A DNA stretch of 64,000 nt from the NCBI GenBank assembly GCA_023428905.1, contig JAEYWP010000016.1, forward strand, positions 372,001 through 436,000, written 5' to 3'. This document shows, piece after piece, positions 28,071-35,812 of this stretch. Every line of letters starts with the position of its first letter. Position 1 is the stretch's first letter. The position numbers and the translations under genes are program-made. This DNA comes from Verrucomicrobiota bacterium (GTDB lineage Bacteria > Verrucomicrobiota > Verrucomicrobiia > Opitutales > Opitutaceae). Below the pieces are notes generated by a model. It saw only the letters and a program-made list of their open reading frames with translations. It ran no database searches and was not told the DNA's origin.

Positions 28071-29030
28071 ATGCCATCGATCCTGGACGACTCCATCGAG
28101 CTTCGACATCTGCGCTACTTTCGCGCCGTCGCGGAGGTCGGTAACTTCACTCGCGCAGCGGCCGCGATCGGCCTCAAGCAGCCCACGCTTTCCCACCAGA
28201 TCCGGCAGCTGGAGTCGGCGCTCGGCAGCACGCTGTTTGAGCGCGGGCGGCACGCCTGCCGCCTCACTGCCGCGGGGGAGGTGCTGCTGCCGCACGCCCG
28301 GCGCGTCCTCGGGGAGATGGCGGCGCTGCGCCAGTCCCTCGATGACGAAAGTGGCATGCGTCGGGGATCCCTGACGCTGGCAGTCCTGCCCGTCCTGGCG
28401 GAGCGGGTGGTGGCGCCGGCGGTCTCGGTCTTTCATCGCGCGTATCCGGGCATTCAAGTCAAGGTGCTGGAACTCTCGGTGGACGAGATGGCGAGCGCCC
28501 TCTCCACCGGGGCGGTCGACGTGTGTATCGGAACCTTGGAGACGAGCGGCACGGGGTTTGCCTCGCAGCCGCTTTTCGAGGAGGAGCTGGTGGCGGTGGT
28601 GGAGACGCGCGCGTTGCGGGACGGTCGGACCTCGCTCACGGTGGCGGAGCTGGCTTCGTTTCCCGTGATCGTGCCTCCCGCGGGTTTTGGCACGCGCACG
28701 CTCATCCTCAATGCCTGGGCGCGGGCGCGCCGGAGTCCGATTTTTGCCCTGGAGGCCAACGCCACCGAAGTGGTGCTGCAAACCGTGGCGGCGGGCGGCG
28801 GGGTGGGGATTGTGCCCGCGTCCGCACTGTGGGGACGCAACCCGGCGGGCTGGGGTGCGGTGCGGATCACCCGGCCGGTCCTGCGCCGCCAGATCGGCGT
28901 GTTTCACGCGCAGGTGGGCAATCGCCGCCCCTCGGCGCAGGCCTTGATGCCATTGCTGTGGCGGGCGGTGGAGGACGCGCATGCCCGCTCTCCCGGGCCG
29001 GTCGGAGCGGTGGTCCTTCGGACCCTGTAG
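28071..29030 (+). CDS. LysR-family transcriptional regulator of the amine/ethanolamine locus
   Basis: A 319-aa LysR-type regulator. HTH at residues 11-70 (LRHLRYFRAVAEVGNFTRAA, QPTLSHQIRQLE) and an effector-binding domain of the CynR/Cbl type with the AAGGGVGIVPAS segment near the C-terminus. It is transcribed away from the binding-protein gene with the perfect palindrome between them. The likely job is to switch on the transporter and catabolic genes in response to the substrate (inference). Confidence 0.92.
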   Translation: MPSILDDSIELRHLRYFRAVAEVGNFTRAAAAIGLKQPTLSHQIRQLESALGSTLFERGRHACRLTAAGEVLLPHARRVLGEMAALRQSLDDESGMRRGSLTLAVLPVLAERVVAPAVSVFHRAYPGIQVKVLELSVDEMASALSTGAVDVCIGTLETSGTGFASQPLFEEELVAVVETRALRDGRTSLTVAELASFPVIVPPAGFGTRTLILNAWARARRSPIFALEANATEVVLQTVAAGGGVGIVPASALWGRNPAGWGAVRITRPVLRRQIGVFHAQVGNRRPSAQALMPLLWRAVEDAHARSPGPVGAVVLRTL

Positions 29031-29105
29031 TCTCCGGGGGGGAGGTGGGCCGCGGCAGTGAGACTTGTACTCCTGTCCGGGCTGCGATTCTGTGAGCGGC
29101 ATCCC

Positions 29106-30278
29106 ATGAACCGGCGTGTCGTTTTCGTCACTGAGGAATACCCCCCCGTCCCTGGCGGTGTCGCCACCTCCAGCCAGCGGGTGGCCCAGAGCCTGACGGC
29201 CGCTGGTTGCGAGGTGCTGGTCCTGACGTTCGACTGCACGCGCCCCCTGTCGTCATCCGACTACGAGGTGGAGGCGCGGGATGCCGGCGTGCGGGTGGTG
29301 AGTTACGGCCCGTTTTTCCATCGCTGCGCGGATGCGCAGGTGGACAGCTTGAACGCCGCCCGGCGGGCCCTCTTTCGGCGGCGGGTTTACGATCGGATGG
29401 AGGCGGCGGCGGGGGCGTTCGCACCGCAGGTGGTGCTTTCCTTTTACGCGGAGAACGCAGGGCTGCTCGGGAGCTACCTGTCGCGCAGCCTGGAAGTCCC
29501 GCACGTCGCCAGTATCCGAGGCAATGATATCGGCGGCAATATGTTCTCCCCCGAGCAGCTGCCGATCCTGCAGACGGTGGTGGCCTCCAGCGCACATCTC
29601 ACCTGTGTGAACACCTACCTGCATCGCCGCCTGGGAATCGCCTTCCCCGAAACGCGCGGGCGAAGTTCGATCGTGTTTAATGCGGTGCGTCTGCCCGAGT
29701 TCCCAGCCGCGGCTGCCGCCACGGGCGACGTTCCGGTCTGCGCCTTTGTCGGCGCGCTGCGCGAGAAAAAGGGGCTCCGGACCCTGGTCGAGGCGTTTTC
29801 CCGCGCGCTTGGGCAGCGTCCGCTCAGGCTCGAGGTGATCGGAGCGGAGCCGCAGCCGGCCGACCTTGCTGGCGTGGCGGAACTCTGGGCCCATCTGCGT
29901 GCGGCGGGGCATCTGCGCGTCACGGGGCACCGCTGCCGCTCCGAGGCCCTTGCGCTGGCGAGCCGGGCGGACCTCATCCTCATGCCCAGCCTCGACGACG
30001 GCCTGGCGAACGGCCTGCTCGAAGGCATGGCCCTAGGCAAGTGTGTCATCGCCACGGAAATTTTTACCGACGTGGTCGAGCATGATGTCACCGGCTGGGT
30101 GATACGGAAGGGGGATCCCCAGGCCCTGGCGGAGGCGATCCTGCGGCTGGTGGCCGATCCGGCCAGACGCGCCGCCCTCGGCACGGCGGCGCAGGCCCAC
30201 GCCCAGGCGCGTTTTTCGCCCGAGCGGGAGGCAGCCGACTATCTGGAAATTTTCGAGCGCGTGACCGCCCGCGCCTGA
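29106..30278 (+). CDS. glycosyltransferase, GT4-like
   Basis: A 390-aa GT-B-fold glycosyltransferase. The N-terminus has the acceptor-domain start VVFVTEEYPPVPGGVATSSQRVAQSL, the centre VGALREKKGLRTLVEAF and the C-terminus the donor-site E-x7-E type motif (SLDDGLANGLLEGMALGKCVIATE). It probably transfers a sugar in polysaccharide or surface glycan synthesis. The ATG at 29106 was chosen over an upstream TTG-type extension. No other glycan genes flank it except the PEP-CTERM gene downstream. Confidence 0.88.
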   Translation: MNRRVVFVTEEYPPVPGGVATSSQRVAQSLTAAGCEVLVLTFDCTRPLSSSDYEVEARDAGVRVVSYGPFFHRCADAQVDSLNAARRALFRRRVYDRMEAAAGAFAPQVVLSFYAENAGLLGSYLSRSLEVPHVASIRGNDIGGNMFSPEQLPILQTVVASSAHLTCVNTYLHRRLGIAFPETRGRSSIVFNAVRLPEFPAAAAATGDVPVCAFVGALREKKGLRTLVEAFSRALGQRPLRLEVIGAEPQPADLAGVAELWAHLRAAGHLRVTGHRCRSEALALASRADLILMPSLDDGLANGLLEGMALGKCVIATEIFTDVVEHDVTGWVIRKGDPQALAEAILRLVADPARRAALGTAAQAHAQARFSPEREAADYLEIFERVTARA

Positions 30279-30552
30279 CGCAGGGGTTGCGGGCGGACGG
30301 CCGCGTATCTGACACTTTCCGTGGGCGGGCGGGCGCCGACGCGGGCGGTGTACCCTGATTTTGACTACACAGTGTGGGCGTTTTGAGCCATGGCTGGCTG
30401 CTCCTTTAGAAAAGTCCCCCATCCGTGGTGATGGTTCGCCCGAGGCGCGATGAGGACGGCGCCTTCTGCCAGTGTCGCGCTGGCTTCGGCAGGATACAGG
30501 CAGGCCTGCGGGCATTCCGGTGGGGTGCCGGGCGGGCTAGCCAACCCTCGTT

Positions 30553-31278
30553 ATGAAGCATTCAACGATATCCTTGTTTGTGTGCGGCGTCCTGCTCGTG
30601 GGCGCCTCGTTCGGTCGGGCGGAGTTGATCGTCAATGGTGGGTTCGAGACCGGTGACTTTACCGGCTGGAACACGGCGGGCACGCTGCACAACCAGACCG
30701 GCGCTCCCGGGTCCGACTATGTGCACGGCGGAAACCATGGTGTCACCGTGGGAGCGGGATTGCTTTCCCAGACCGTCCTGACGACGCCGGGAAAAGTCTA
30801 TAACCTGAGTGTCTGGCTCAACGGCATCGTGTCGAGCGATCCGGGCCTCTTCACGCTCAAGCTGAGCCACTACGGTGTGCCCCCGGGGCTCGACTATGGC
30901 ACGGTTCAGTTGATCGGGAGTTTCGAGAATCCGGATCCGATCACGCAGACGGGCTGGGCGCGGCACGATTTCTCGATCCTCGCGCTCGGCAATGTCAGCC
31001 TCCTGGAGTTCGAGTTCTACACGCACCCCGATGTATATCCGGACAATCTCGCGCTCGACGATGTGAGTTTCGAGGAGGCGGGCTACAACTGGACCCTGCC
31101 GCTGCTCAATCCGGTGCCGATCGGCGATCCCTCGCCCGAGCTGCGGTTTGCCGCGCCTTATGTGCTGTCGCATTCGGTGACGTATGCGACTCCGGTGCCG
31201 GAGCCCTCCACCTATGGTGCCGTCGGGGTCGCCTTGCTGGCGCTCGGCACGGCGTGGATGCGCCGACGCCGTTCCTGA
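30553..31278 (+). CDS. PEP-CTERM exported protein
   Basis: A 241-aa exported protein with a signal peptide (residues 1-23) and a C-terminal PEP-CTERM sorting tail: VPEPSTYG, a hydrophobic helix and RRRRS. Exosortase would cut near the PEP motif. The mature part (LIVNGGFETGDFTGWNTAG) resembles the carbohydrate-binding-like beta-sandwich often found in such proteins. The exosortase gene is not in the window. A 274-base gap upstream holds no gene and no RNA element I can identify. Confidence 0.88.
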   Translation: MKHSTISLFVCGVLLVGASFGRAELIVNGGFETGDFTGWNTAGTLHNQTGAPGSDYVHGGNHGVTVGAGLLSQTVLTTPGKVYNLSVWLNGIVSSDPGLFTLKLSHYGVPPGLDYGTVQLIGSFENPDPITQTGWARHDFSILALGNVSLLEFEFYTHPDVYPDNLALDDVSFEEAGYNWTLPLLNPVPIGDPSPELRFAAPYVLSHSVTYATPVPEPSTYGAVGVALLALGTAWMRRRRS

Positions 31279-31326
31279 CCGCGATCGCGTCCGGGCGTGA
31301 ATGCCCACGGGCGCAATTCGCTCCGC

Positions 31327-31355
31327 GCGCGGTTCCCGCAAATGGGGAACCGCGC
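31327..31355. terminator. symmetric hairpin between convergent genes
   Basis: Perfect 11-bp inverted repeat (GCGCGGTTCCC/GGGAACCGCGC) with a 7-base loop. It sits between the convergent PEP-CTERM gene and the GH35-like gene. There is no long T-run on either strand, so it may act as a bidirectional roadblock or mRNA end rather than a classical terminator. Confidence 0.5.
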
Positions 31356-31371
31356 CTGCGTACCTGAACGG

Positions 31372-33018
31372 TCAATACGTGTAGAGTTTGAACCGCTGGA
31401 TGGTGAAGCGGCCTGGTTCCAGCCGGATATGACGGCCCTGGTGGGTTTGGTCGCCGGAGAGCCACAGCGTGTTCTTCCAAGTCCCCTCGTGAAAACGGCC
31501 TTCCTCGGCGGAGAGGATGCCTGCACGCTTGCCGCCTTCCGCGGCCTGGAAGGTGGTGATCAGACCCGCGCCCGCGATGACGTATTCGCCCGGGCCGGTG
31601 CAGATGAGGAGGCCGCCCGAGGGCGGCGGGGTGGAGGGGGCCGCCCCGGTGGGCACGAGGAACCCGTCGGCCAGGGAGGGTGGCGCACCGCGTTCGAAGG
31701 CGACATTCAAGACGAAGCCGCCAAGGTGCAGTTGCAGGGGCTGTTTCTGTTCGGGTCCGTACGAAAGCAGCCCGACCATCGAACCATCGCCCTGGTGTTT
31801 GAGGATCAGGGGTTCGAGCTGCTTGATCAGGTCGAAGCTGGCGGCGAGGAACTTTCCTGCCTGATCGCCAATTGCCTCGATACCGAAGGGGGAAAAGCCG
31901 ATCGCGTCGTGTTCACCAAAGGCATACAGGCCGTTGACTGAGGCTTCGGGGGTGCGCAGCGCCTCTGGAATGAAGAGGGGATTGCCGGAGCGGGTGTAGC
32001 GTCGCGTCCAATCGATGAAGTTCTCGAAGTAGATGTCAGGCGCGATGAAGTCGACGGCGGGGGCGGCGGCGCGCCAGACATCGATCAGGTGGGGCAGGGG
32101 GCCGGCGCTGGGATACTGGCCCGGCTGGTGGCCGGGCCGGATCAGGGCGGCGTTGGCGAACATCGGCAGCGGGTAGTGCGCCTTGCCGGCTGCCGCCACC
32201 GCTTCGGTGAATGCCGCGAAATACCACGCCATGAAAATCTCCTCGGCGGCCGGGGTATTGCCGAAAACATCCGTCCACGTGCCTGAGGTCTTGCCGCCTT
32301 GGGACGTCCAGGTGGCGAGCAATTCCGGGGCAAGGGTCTCGCGGTGTTGGACGAGGTAGTCCATCAGCCGTCGTGGCACAGGGGCCTGGAACGCCTGAGT
32401 AGCTGCCGGGCTGTGATCGCGTGCGCTCGGGATCATGCCGATCTCGTTCTCCACCTGCACGAGGATCACGGTGTGGTCGGTGCCGTCGACGGCGCGGAGG
32501 TGTTTCATCAAGGCGGCGAACGCGCGGGCGTCGACGTCCTGGTTCGTGGAGGAGAAGGGACTGAGGATTTCCTGGGGGACTCCGTTGGCATCGTGGGCGC
32601 GGGGGAAACGCGCGACGTCGGTTTTGACCCAGGATGGGGCGTAGCAGGACATGCTGTTTTTCCAGGAGCCAAACCAGAGCACGACGACGCGCATCTTGTG
32701 TTCACGCGCCTGCTGGAGGAGGGCGTCGACGGTGGAAAAATCGAACTGGTTTTCCTTGGGCTCGATGAGATCCCAATACACCGGCGCCACCACCGTGTTG
32801 AGGTTGAGGGCGTTCAGCTTGGGCCAGAACTGTCGCAGGTAGTCGGGATTGGTGGCGGTGGAGTTATTGAGTTCGCCGCCGCGGATCAGCATGGGCTGCC
32901 CGCCGACCATCAGCTGGGTCGCGGTGCCTTGTTTTCGCAGGTGGGGGAGAGAAGGATCGGTCGCGGCCCAGAGGGTGGCGGTGGAAAGGAGCGTGAGGGT
33001 GTAGAGGGTCTTGATCAT
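31372..33018 (-). CDS. secreted GH35-like beta-galactosidase (DUF5597-type)
   Basis: A 548-aa glycoside hydrolase with a signal peptide (MIKTLYTLTLLSTATLWAA). The TIM barrel starts with GGQPMLIRGGELNNST and LNLNTVVAPVYWDLIEP. Catalytic residues fit clan A: acid/base E192 (VENE) and nucleophile E352 (FIPEAL). GH35/42-like enzymes remove terminal galactose from plant polysaccharides or glycans. The ATG at 33018 was chosen at the signal peptide; the frame extends to 33075. It ends opposite the PEP-CTERM gene. Confidence 0.87.
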   Translation of the reverse strand: MIKTLYTLTLLSTATLWAATDPSLPHLRKQGTATQLMVGGQPMLIRGGELNNSTATNPDYLRQFWPKLNALNLNTVVAPVYWDLIEPKENQFDFSTVDALLQQAREHKMRVVVLWFGSWKNSMSCYAPSWVKTDVARFPRAHDANGVPQEILSPFSSTNQDVDARAFAALMKHLRAVDGTDHTVILVQVENEIGMIPSARDHSPAATQAFQAPVPRRLMDYLVQHRETLAPELLATWTSQGGKTSGTWTDVFGNTPAAEEIFMAWYFAAFTEAVAAAGKAHYPLPMFANAALIRPGHQPGQYPSAGPLPHLIDVWRAAAPAVDFIAPDIYFENFIDWTRRYTRSGNPLFIPEALRTPEASVNGLYAFGEHDAIGFSPFGIEAIGDQAGKFLAASFDLIKQLEPLILKHQGDGSMVGLLSYGPEQKQPLQLHLGGFVLNVAFERGAPPSLADGFLVPTGAAPSTPPPSGGLLICTGPGEYVIAGAGLITTFQAAEGGKRAGILSAEEGRFHEGTWKNTLWLSGDQTHQGRHIRLEPGRFTIQRFKLYTY

Positions 33019-33376
33019 CTGGAGTGGTGACTGTTTCCCGCCAGAGCAGCGCCCGGCGGGCAACCGGCGCATCATTCACATTGAAGAAGACTCCCGGCGC
33101 AACCGTCACCAGCAGACGGCTGCGCGCCGCGGGCGCCAACGCGGGGGTGGATAGAGGACACGACGCTGGCGCGAACAAAACGTGTTCCGCTTTCTCCGGC
33201 GCGGTGCTAGCCGCCTGAAACGGCGGTGCCCGGAGGGCAGGGCCTTGGCGTGACACCTCTGGCGCCTGCCCGAGGATGAAGAGGGCCGACTCTGGTCTTG
33301 CCCTGACCCGGTGGCCCCGGTGACCATCTGCGCCTGTTCTTTCGAAGGCTGCCCATGGCGGCGGCCCAGCAGGTCC
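33019..33376. other. intergenic region upstream of tRNA-Ser, no gene seen
   Basis: This stretch lies between the GH35-like gene (minus) and the tRNA gene (plus). It must hold promoters for both, but no clear -35/-10 pair stands out. Open frames here are GC-rich shadows without domain character. Confidence 0.5.
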
Positions 33377-33464
33377 GGAGAGGTGGCAGAGTGGTCTATC
33401 GCGGCGGTCTTGAAAACCGCTGGGGCGCAAGCTCCCGGGGGTTCGAATCCCTCCCTCTCCGCCA
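33377..33464 (+). tRNA. tRNA-Ser(UGA)
   Basis: The acceptor arms GGAGAGG (33377-33383) and CCTCTCC (33454-33460) pair fully, followed by G and an encoded CCA. The anticodon loop CTTGAAA between GGT and ACC gives anticodon TGA, reading UCA serine codons. A long variable arm (GGGGCGCAAGCTCCC) is present, as expected for class II tRNA-Ser, and the T-loop GGTTCGAATCC is complete. Confidence 0.96.
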
Positions 33465-33640
33465 CGCCCAGAAGGGGCGTCGCGGCACCAGGAAACGCTG
33501 ACCAAGGACAACCGCGTCCCGACGGAGGGATGAGAACCCCGAGGGTTCGACGACCGGAGCGTAGCGCAGGGAGAAGGGGCGCGCGCAGCGCGAGTGCGGA
33601 GCACCTGAGCGAAGCTCAGCCAATCCCTCCCTCTCCGCCA
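33446..33640 (+). repeat. duplicated tRNA-Ser 3' tail (attachment-site-like direct repeat)
   Basis: The last 19 bases of the tRNA including CCA (33446-33464) recur exactly at 33622-33640, 176 bases later. The DNA between has no gene, but has GAGGGTTCGACGACC, reminiscent of a degenerate T-arm, and short AGCGAAGC-type repeats. Exact duplication of a tRNA 3' end is the mark of integration at an att site or of a tRNA-tail repeat. No integrase gene is seen. Confidence 0.7.
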
Positions 33641-33743
33641 GTCTTCGCGAACCGCAGGTGAGCGAAGACTGCCTCGCCGAAGCTCGCAGAGCGTCTCGTC
33701 CCGTCGAAGCGGTCGCGCGAAGACGGAAGGCGAAGGCCCGTGA

Positions 33744-34289
33744 CTACTGCTCACGTGCGGCCGTCGGCGCCGGCAGGGCGCGGCGGGAATGCCGCTTCAG
33801 GACCTTCTGAAAAAAGAGGTTGTTCGGGACTTGGAGCGTGCCGCCGTCATCAGCGCGGAGCGTGGTGTAGACGGGGTTCAAGTCAGTGACTTCTCCCAGC
33901 GTCGCCTCGTCACCGACGATCTCCACACGGTCGCCTTCCCGGAAGGGTCGAAAAACAACGATCAGAACCGACGCCAGCATGTGACTCAGGATGCTCCACA
34001 TGGCGACAAACCCGATCGCGACCAGGCTCAATGCGGCGAGCACCGTTGACCAGAGGCCGTGCAGGTCGATGTCGAGGGCGAGCAAGGCAATCGCCGCCGC
34101 GCCGAGAATCGCCATCCAGCGAATCAGACCCTTCGGCACACCCAGCCGTTTACGCACCCGGTCGCGTGCGCCCGTTTGGCGGCTTCCGGCGCGCACGAGG
34201 AAGGCCGCGGCTGCCAGAGCAGCGGCAGCTACAGCGGCAGGGCCGGCGGAGGAAAAAGAAAAGGAGGGAATCTGAGAGAAAAGGGTCAT
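33744..34289 (-). CDS. small MscS-like mechanosensitive channel protein
   Basis: A 181-aa membrane protein with three hydrophobic segments (about residues 14-34, 57-75 and 80-112) followed by an MscS beta domain (FRPFREGDRVEI, YTTLRADDGGTLQVPNNLFF). It releases solutes on osmotic downshock or acts as a pore of that family. It lacks the C-terminal alpha/beta domain of standard MscS (about 286 aa), so it is a short version. The C-terminus ends in a basic stretch. Confidence 0.82.
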   Translation of the reverse strand: MTLFSQIPSFSFSSAGPAAVAAAALAAAAFLVRAGSRQTGARDRVRKRLGVPKGLIRWMAILGAAAIALLALDIDLHGLWSTVLAALSLVAIGFVAMWSILSHMLASVLIVVFRPFREGDRVEIVGDEATLGEVTDLNPVYTTLRADDGGTLQVPNNLFFQKVLKRHSRRALPAPTAAREQ

Positions 34290-34328
34290 GGAAGTACGGG
34301 GTTGCGGCGCGACCGGCGCCGCGCAGGC

Positions 34329-34356
34329 AAAAAAAACCGCGCCCAGTCGGGCGCGG
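34329..34356 (-). terminator. intrinsic terminator
   Basis: On the minus strand an 8-bp perfect stem (CCGCGCCC/GGGCGCGG, loop of 4) is followed by eight T residues (34329-34336 read in reverse). It lies 26 bases after the stop of the unrecognised gene at 34383-34781 and marks the end of that transcript. Confidence 0.85.
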
Positions 34357-34382
34357 AAACACGGGGGGAAACGGACGCGTGC

Positions 34383-34781
34383 TTACCCGACGGCCACCAG
34401 CCAGATCATGATCACGGCGATGGCGAGGATCGCGATCATGCGAACGGATACGTCGCCGACGGAGGGACCCGCTGGCAGTCGATCGCCATTCCCTGGGATT
34501 TCCGGGGGACGGTTGGGCGGATCTGCCCGCTTGAACCACGGTTGGCCCGTGTCAGAGAGCGAGGGATACCGCGGCCGCGGCGTTTCAATCGGTGACGTCC
34601 TAGGATCGGTTTCAAGTCGCGGCGCACGCCAAAGGCGGGCCCCAGGTTCCTGCGACCGATGGGAGGCTGACGGTGCGGAGCGGGCACCGCCGCGGGGCTC
34701 GGTATCGATGCGGGCCGCATGGATGGAGGGCGCGGATCGACCAGCACCGGGGAAGGGGTGGAGATGCAGGTTTCGCTTCAT
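34383..34781 (-). CDS. unrecognised protein with C-terminal membrane anchor
   Basis: A 132-aa protein I do not recognise. The first ~110 residues are rich in Pro, Arg and Ser and look disordered. The last ~18 residues (MIAILAIAVIMIWLVAVG) form a membrane helix, so it resembles a tail-anchored protein. A strong intrinsic terminator just downstream supports a real transcript. TACAAT occurs 8 bases before the ATG, which could be a -10 box or chance; no ribosome site is clear. It is divergent from the second LysR paralogue. Confidence 0.5.
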   Translation of the reverse strand: MKRNLHLHPFPGAGRSAPSIHAARIDTEPRGGARSAPSASHRSQEPGARLWRAPRLETDPRTSPIETPRPRYPSLSDTGQPWFKRADPPNRPPEIPGNGDRLPAGPSVGDVSVRMIAILAIAVIMIWLVAVG

Positions 34782-34838
34782 GCAGGGGATTGTAGCAGGG
34801 GCGCCGGACGTGCCCACTGCGACTACCTGAAGGCGACC

Positions 34839-34853
34839 ATGCGCGTTGTGCAT
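34839..34853. promoter_or_regulatory. candidate LysR box (T-N11-A)
   Basis: ATGC-N7-GCAT with T-N11-A spacing lies 36-50 bases before the start of the LysR gene at 34889, in the divergent region. It resembles the inverted repeat before the paralogous regulator at 14938 in geometry but not in base sequence. Confidence 0.35.
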
Positions 34854-34888
34854 GTCCCCTGCTTGCAAGAGACGCATGGCCTGGCACG

Positions 34889-35812
34889 TTGGCTCTCGTG
34901 AACCTCGACGTCCTGCGCTCTTTCTTCCTGGTGGCCGAGTCCGGCAGCCTCAGCAAGGCGGCCGAGCAGTTGCATGTTTCGCAGTCGACGCTGACCCGGC
35001 AGATGCAGAACCTCGAGAGCGAGATCGGCGGCAGCCTACTGGAACGCGGTCACAACGGTGTGGCCCTGACCGCCGCGGGAATGACCCTGCTCGACGGCAT
35101 GCGTCCGGTGGTGGCAACCGCCGACGAGGTTGTCGCTCGCACGCGGAGCCGCGCACGAGGCCAGAGTACGTCCCTTCGCATCGGCTACATTACGTCGGCG
35201 GCCGAGGTTTACCTCACTCCCGCGTTGGCGGCCCTACGGCGGTCGCATCCTCAGACCAAGGTCCACCTGGTTGATTTGTCGCCGGGGGAACAGCTCGAGG
35301 CGCTACGGCGGGGTGAACTCGACGTGGTGGTGCTGGGCAATATCAACGCTGCGATTGCCCGGGAGTTCTTCGTGCGCCGAATCGCCACGTTCTCGGTGGT
35401 GGCGGCTTTGCCGGAGAGCCATCCGCTCGCGGCTGATCCAGAGGTCGATCTGGCCTCGCTGAGACGGGACATGTTTGTGGGCGCGGCGCCCGAGGCCATC
35501 CCGGGCTTTAACCCCTGGATTTTGAAGCTCTGTCGCCGCGCAGGTTTTCGCCCGAGGTTTGTTGAAGTTGCAGGGAACTTCGCTCAGGCGATGGCGCTCC
35601 TCGTGTCGGAAGATGCGGTGACGCTGCTGCCTGGCTTGGTCCGACGAATCGATGTTCCCGGCGTGGTGTTCCGCTCGCTTCGCGCACCCGCGGCTGAATG
35701 GCACCTCCAGGTGGCATGGCATCGTGGCAGGATCATGGAGCCGGTGCGTGAGCTCGTGAATTTGCTGACCCATCCAAGAACACAACCTGACCCCCAGTCC
35801 ACATGTCGCTGA
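34889..35812 (+). CDS. LysR-family transcriptional regulator, paralogue
   Basis: A 307-aa LysR regulator closely related to that at 14938: the HTH (SFFLVAESGSLSKAAEQL, SQSTLTRQMQNLE) and the linker ARGQSTSLRIGY are nearly the same. No ATG is suitably placed; the start is the TTG at 34889 or the GTG at 34898, which matches the paralogue's N-terminus (NLDVLRSFF). The 3' end overlaps the antiporter gene start by 10 bases, so it probably regulates or is co-expressed with that gene. Confidence 0.9.
   Translation: MALVNLDVLRSFFLVAESGSLSKAAEQLHVSQSTLTRQMQNLESEIGGSLLERGHNGVALTAAGMTLLDGMRPVVATADEVVARTRSRARGQSTSLRIGYITSAAEVYLTPALAALRRSHPQTKVHLVDLSPGEQLEALRRGELDVVVLGNINAAIAREFFVRRIATFSVVAALPESHPLAADPEVDLASLRRDMFVGAAPEAIPGFNPWILKLCRRAGFRPRFVEVAGNFAQAMALLVSEDAVTLLPGLVRRIDVPGVVFRSLRAPAAEWHLQVAWHRGRIMEPVRELVNLLTHPRTQPDPQSTCR

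Noticed and set aside
30279..30552. Possible riboswitch or sigma-54 promoter before the PEP-CTERM gene
   Set aside because: Stem-forming sequence is present but no conserved c-di-GMP, cobalamin or other riboswitch core and no GG-N10-GC promoter match was found.
33541..33600. Possible second degenerate tRNA after tRNA-Ser
   Set aside because: Only a T-arm-like segment is visible; no acceptor or anticodon arm can be folded.
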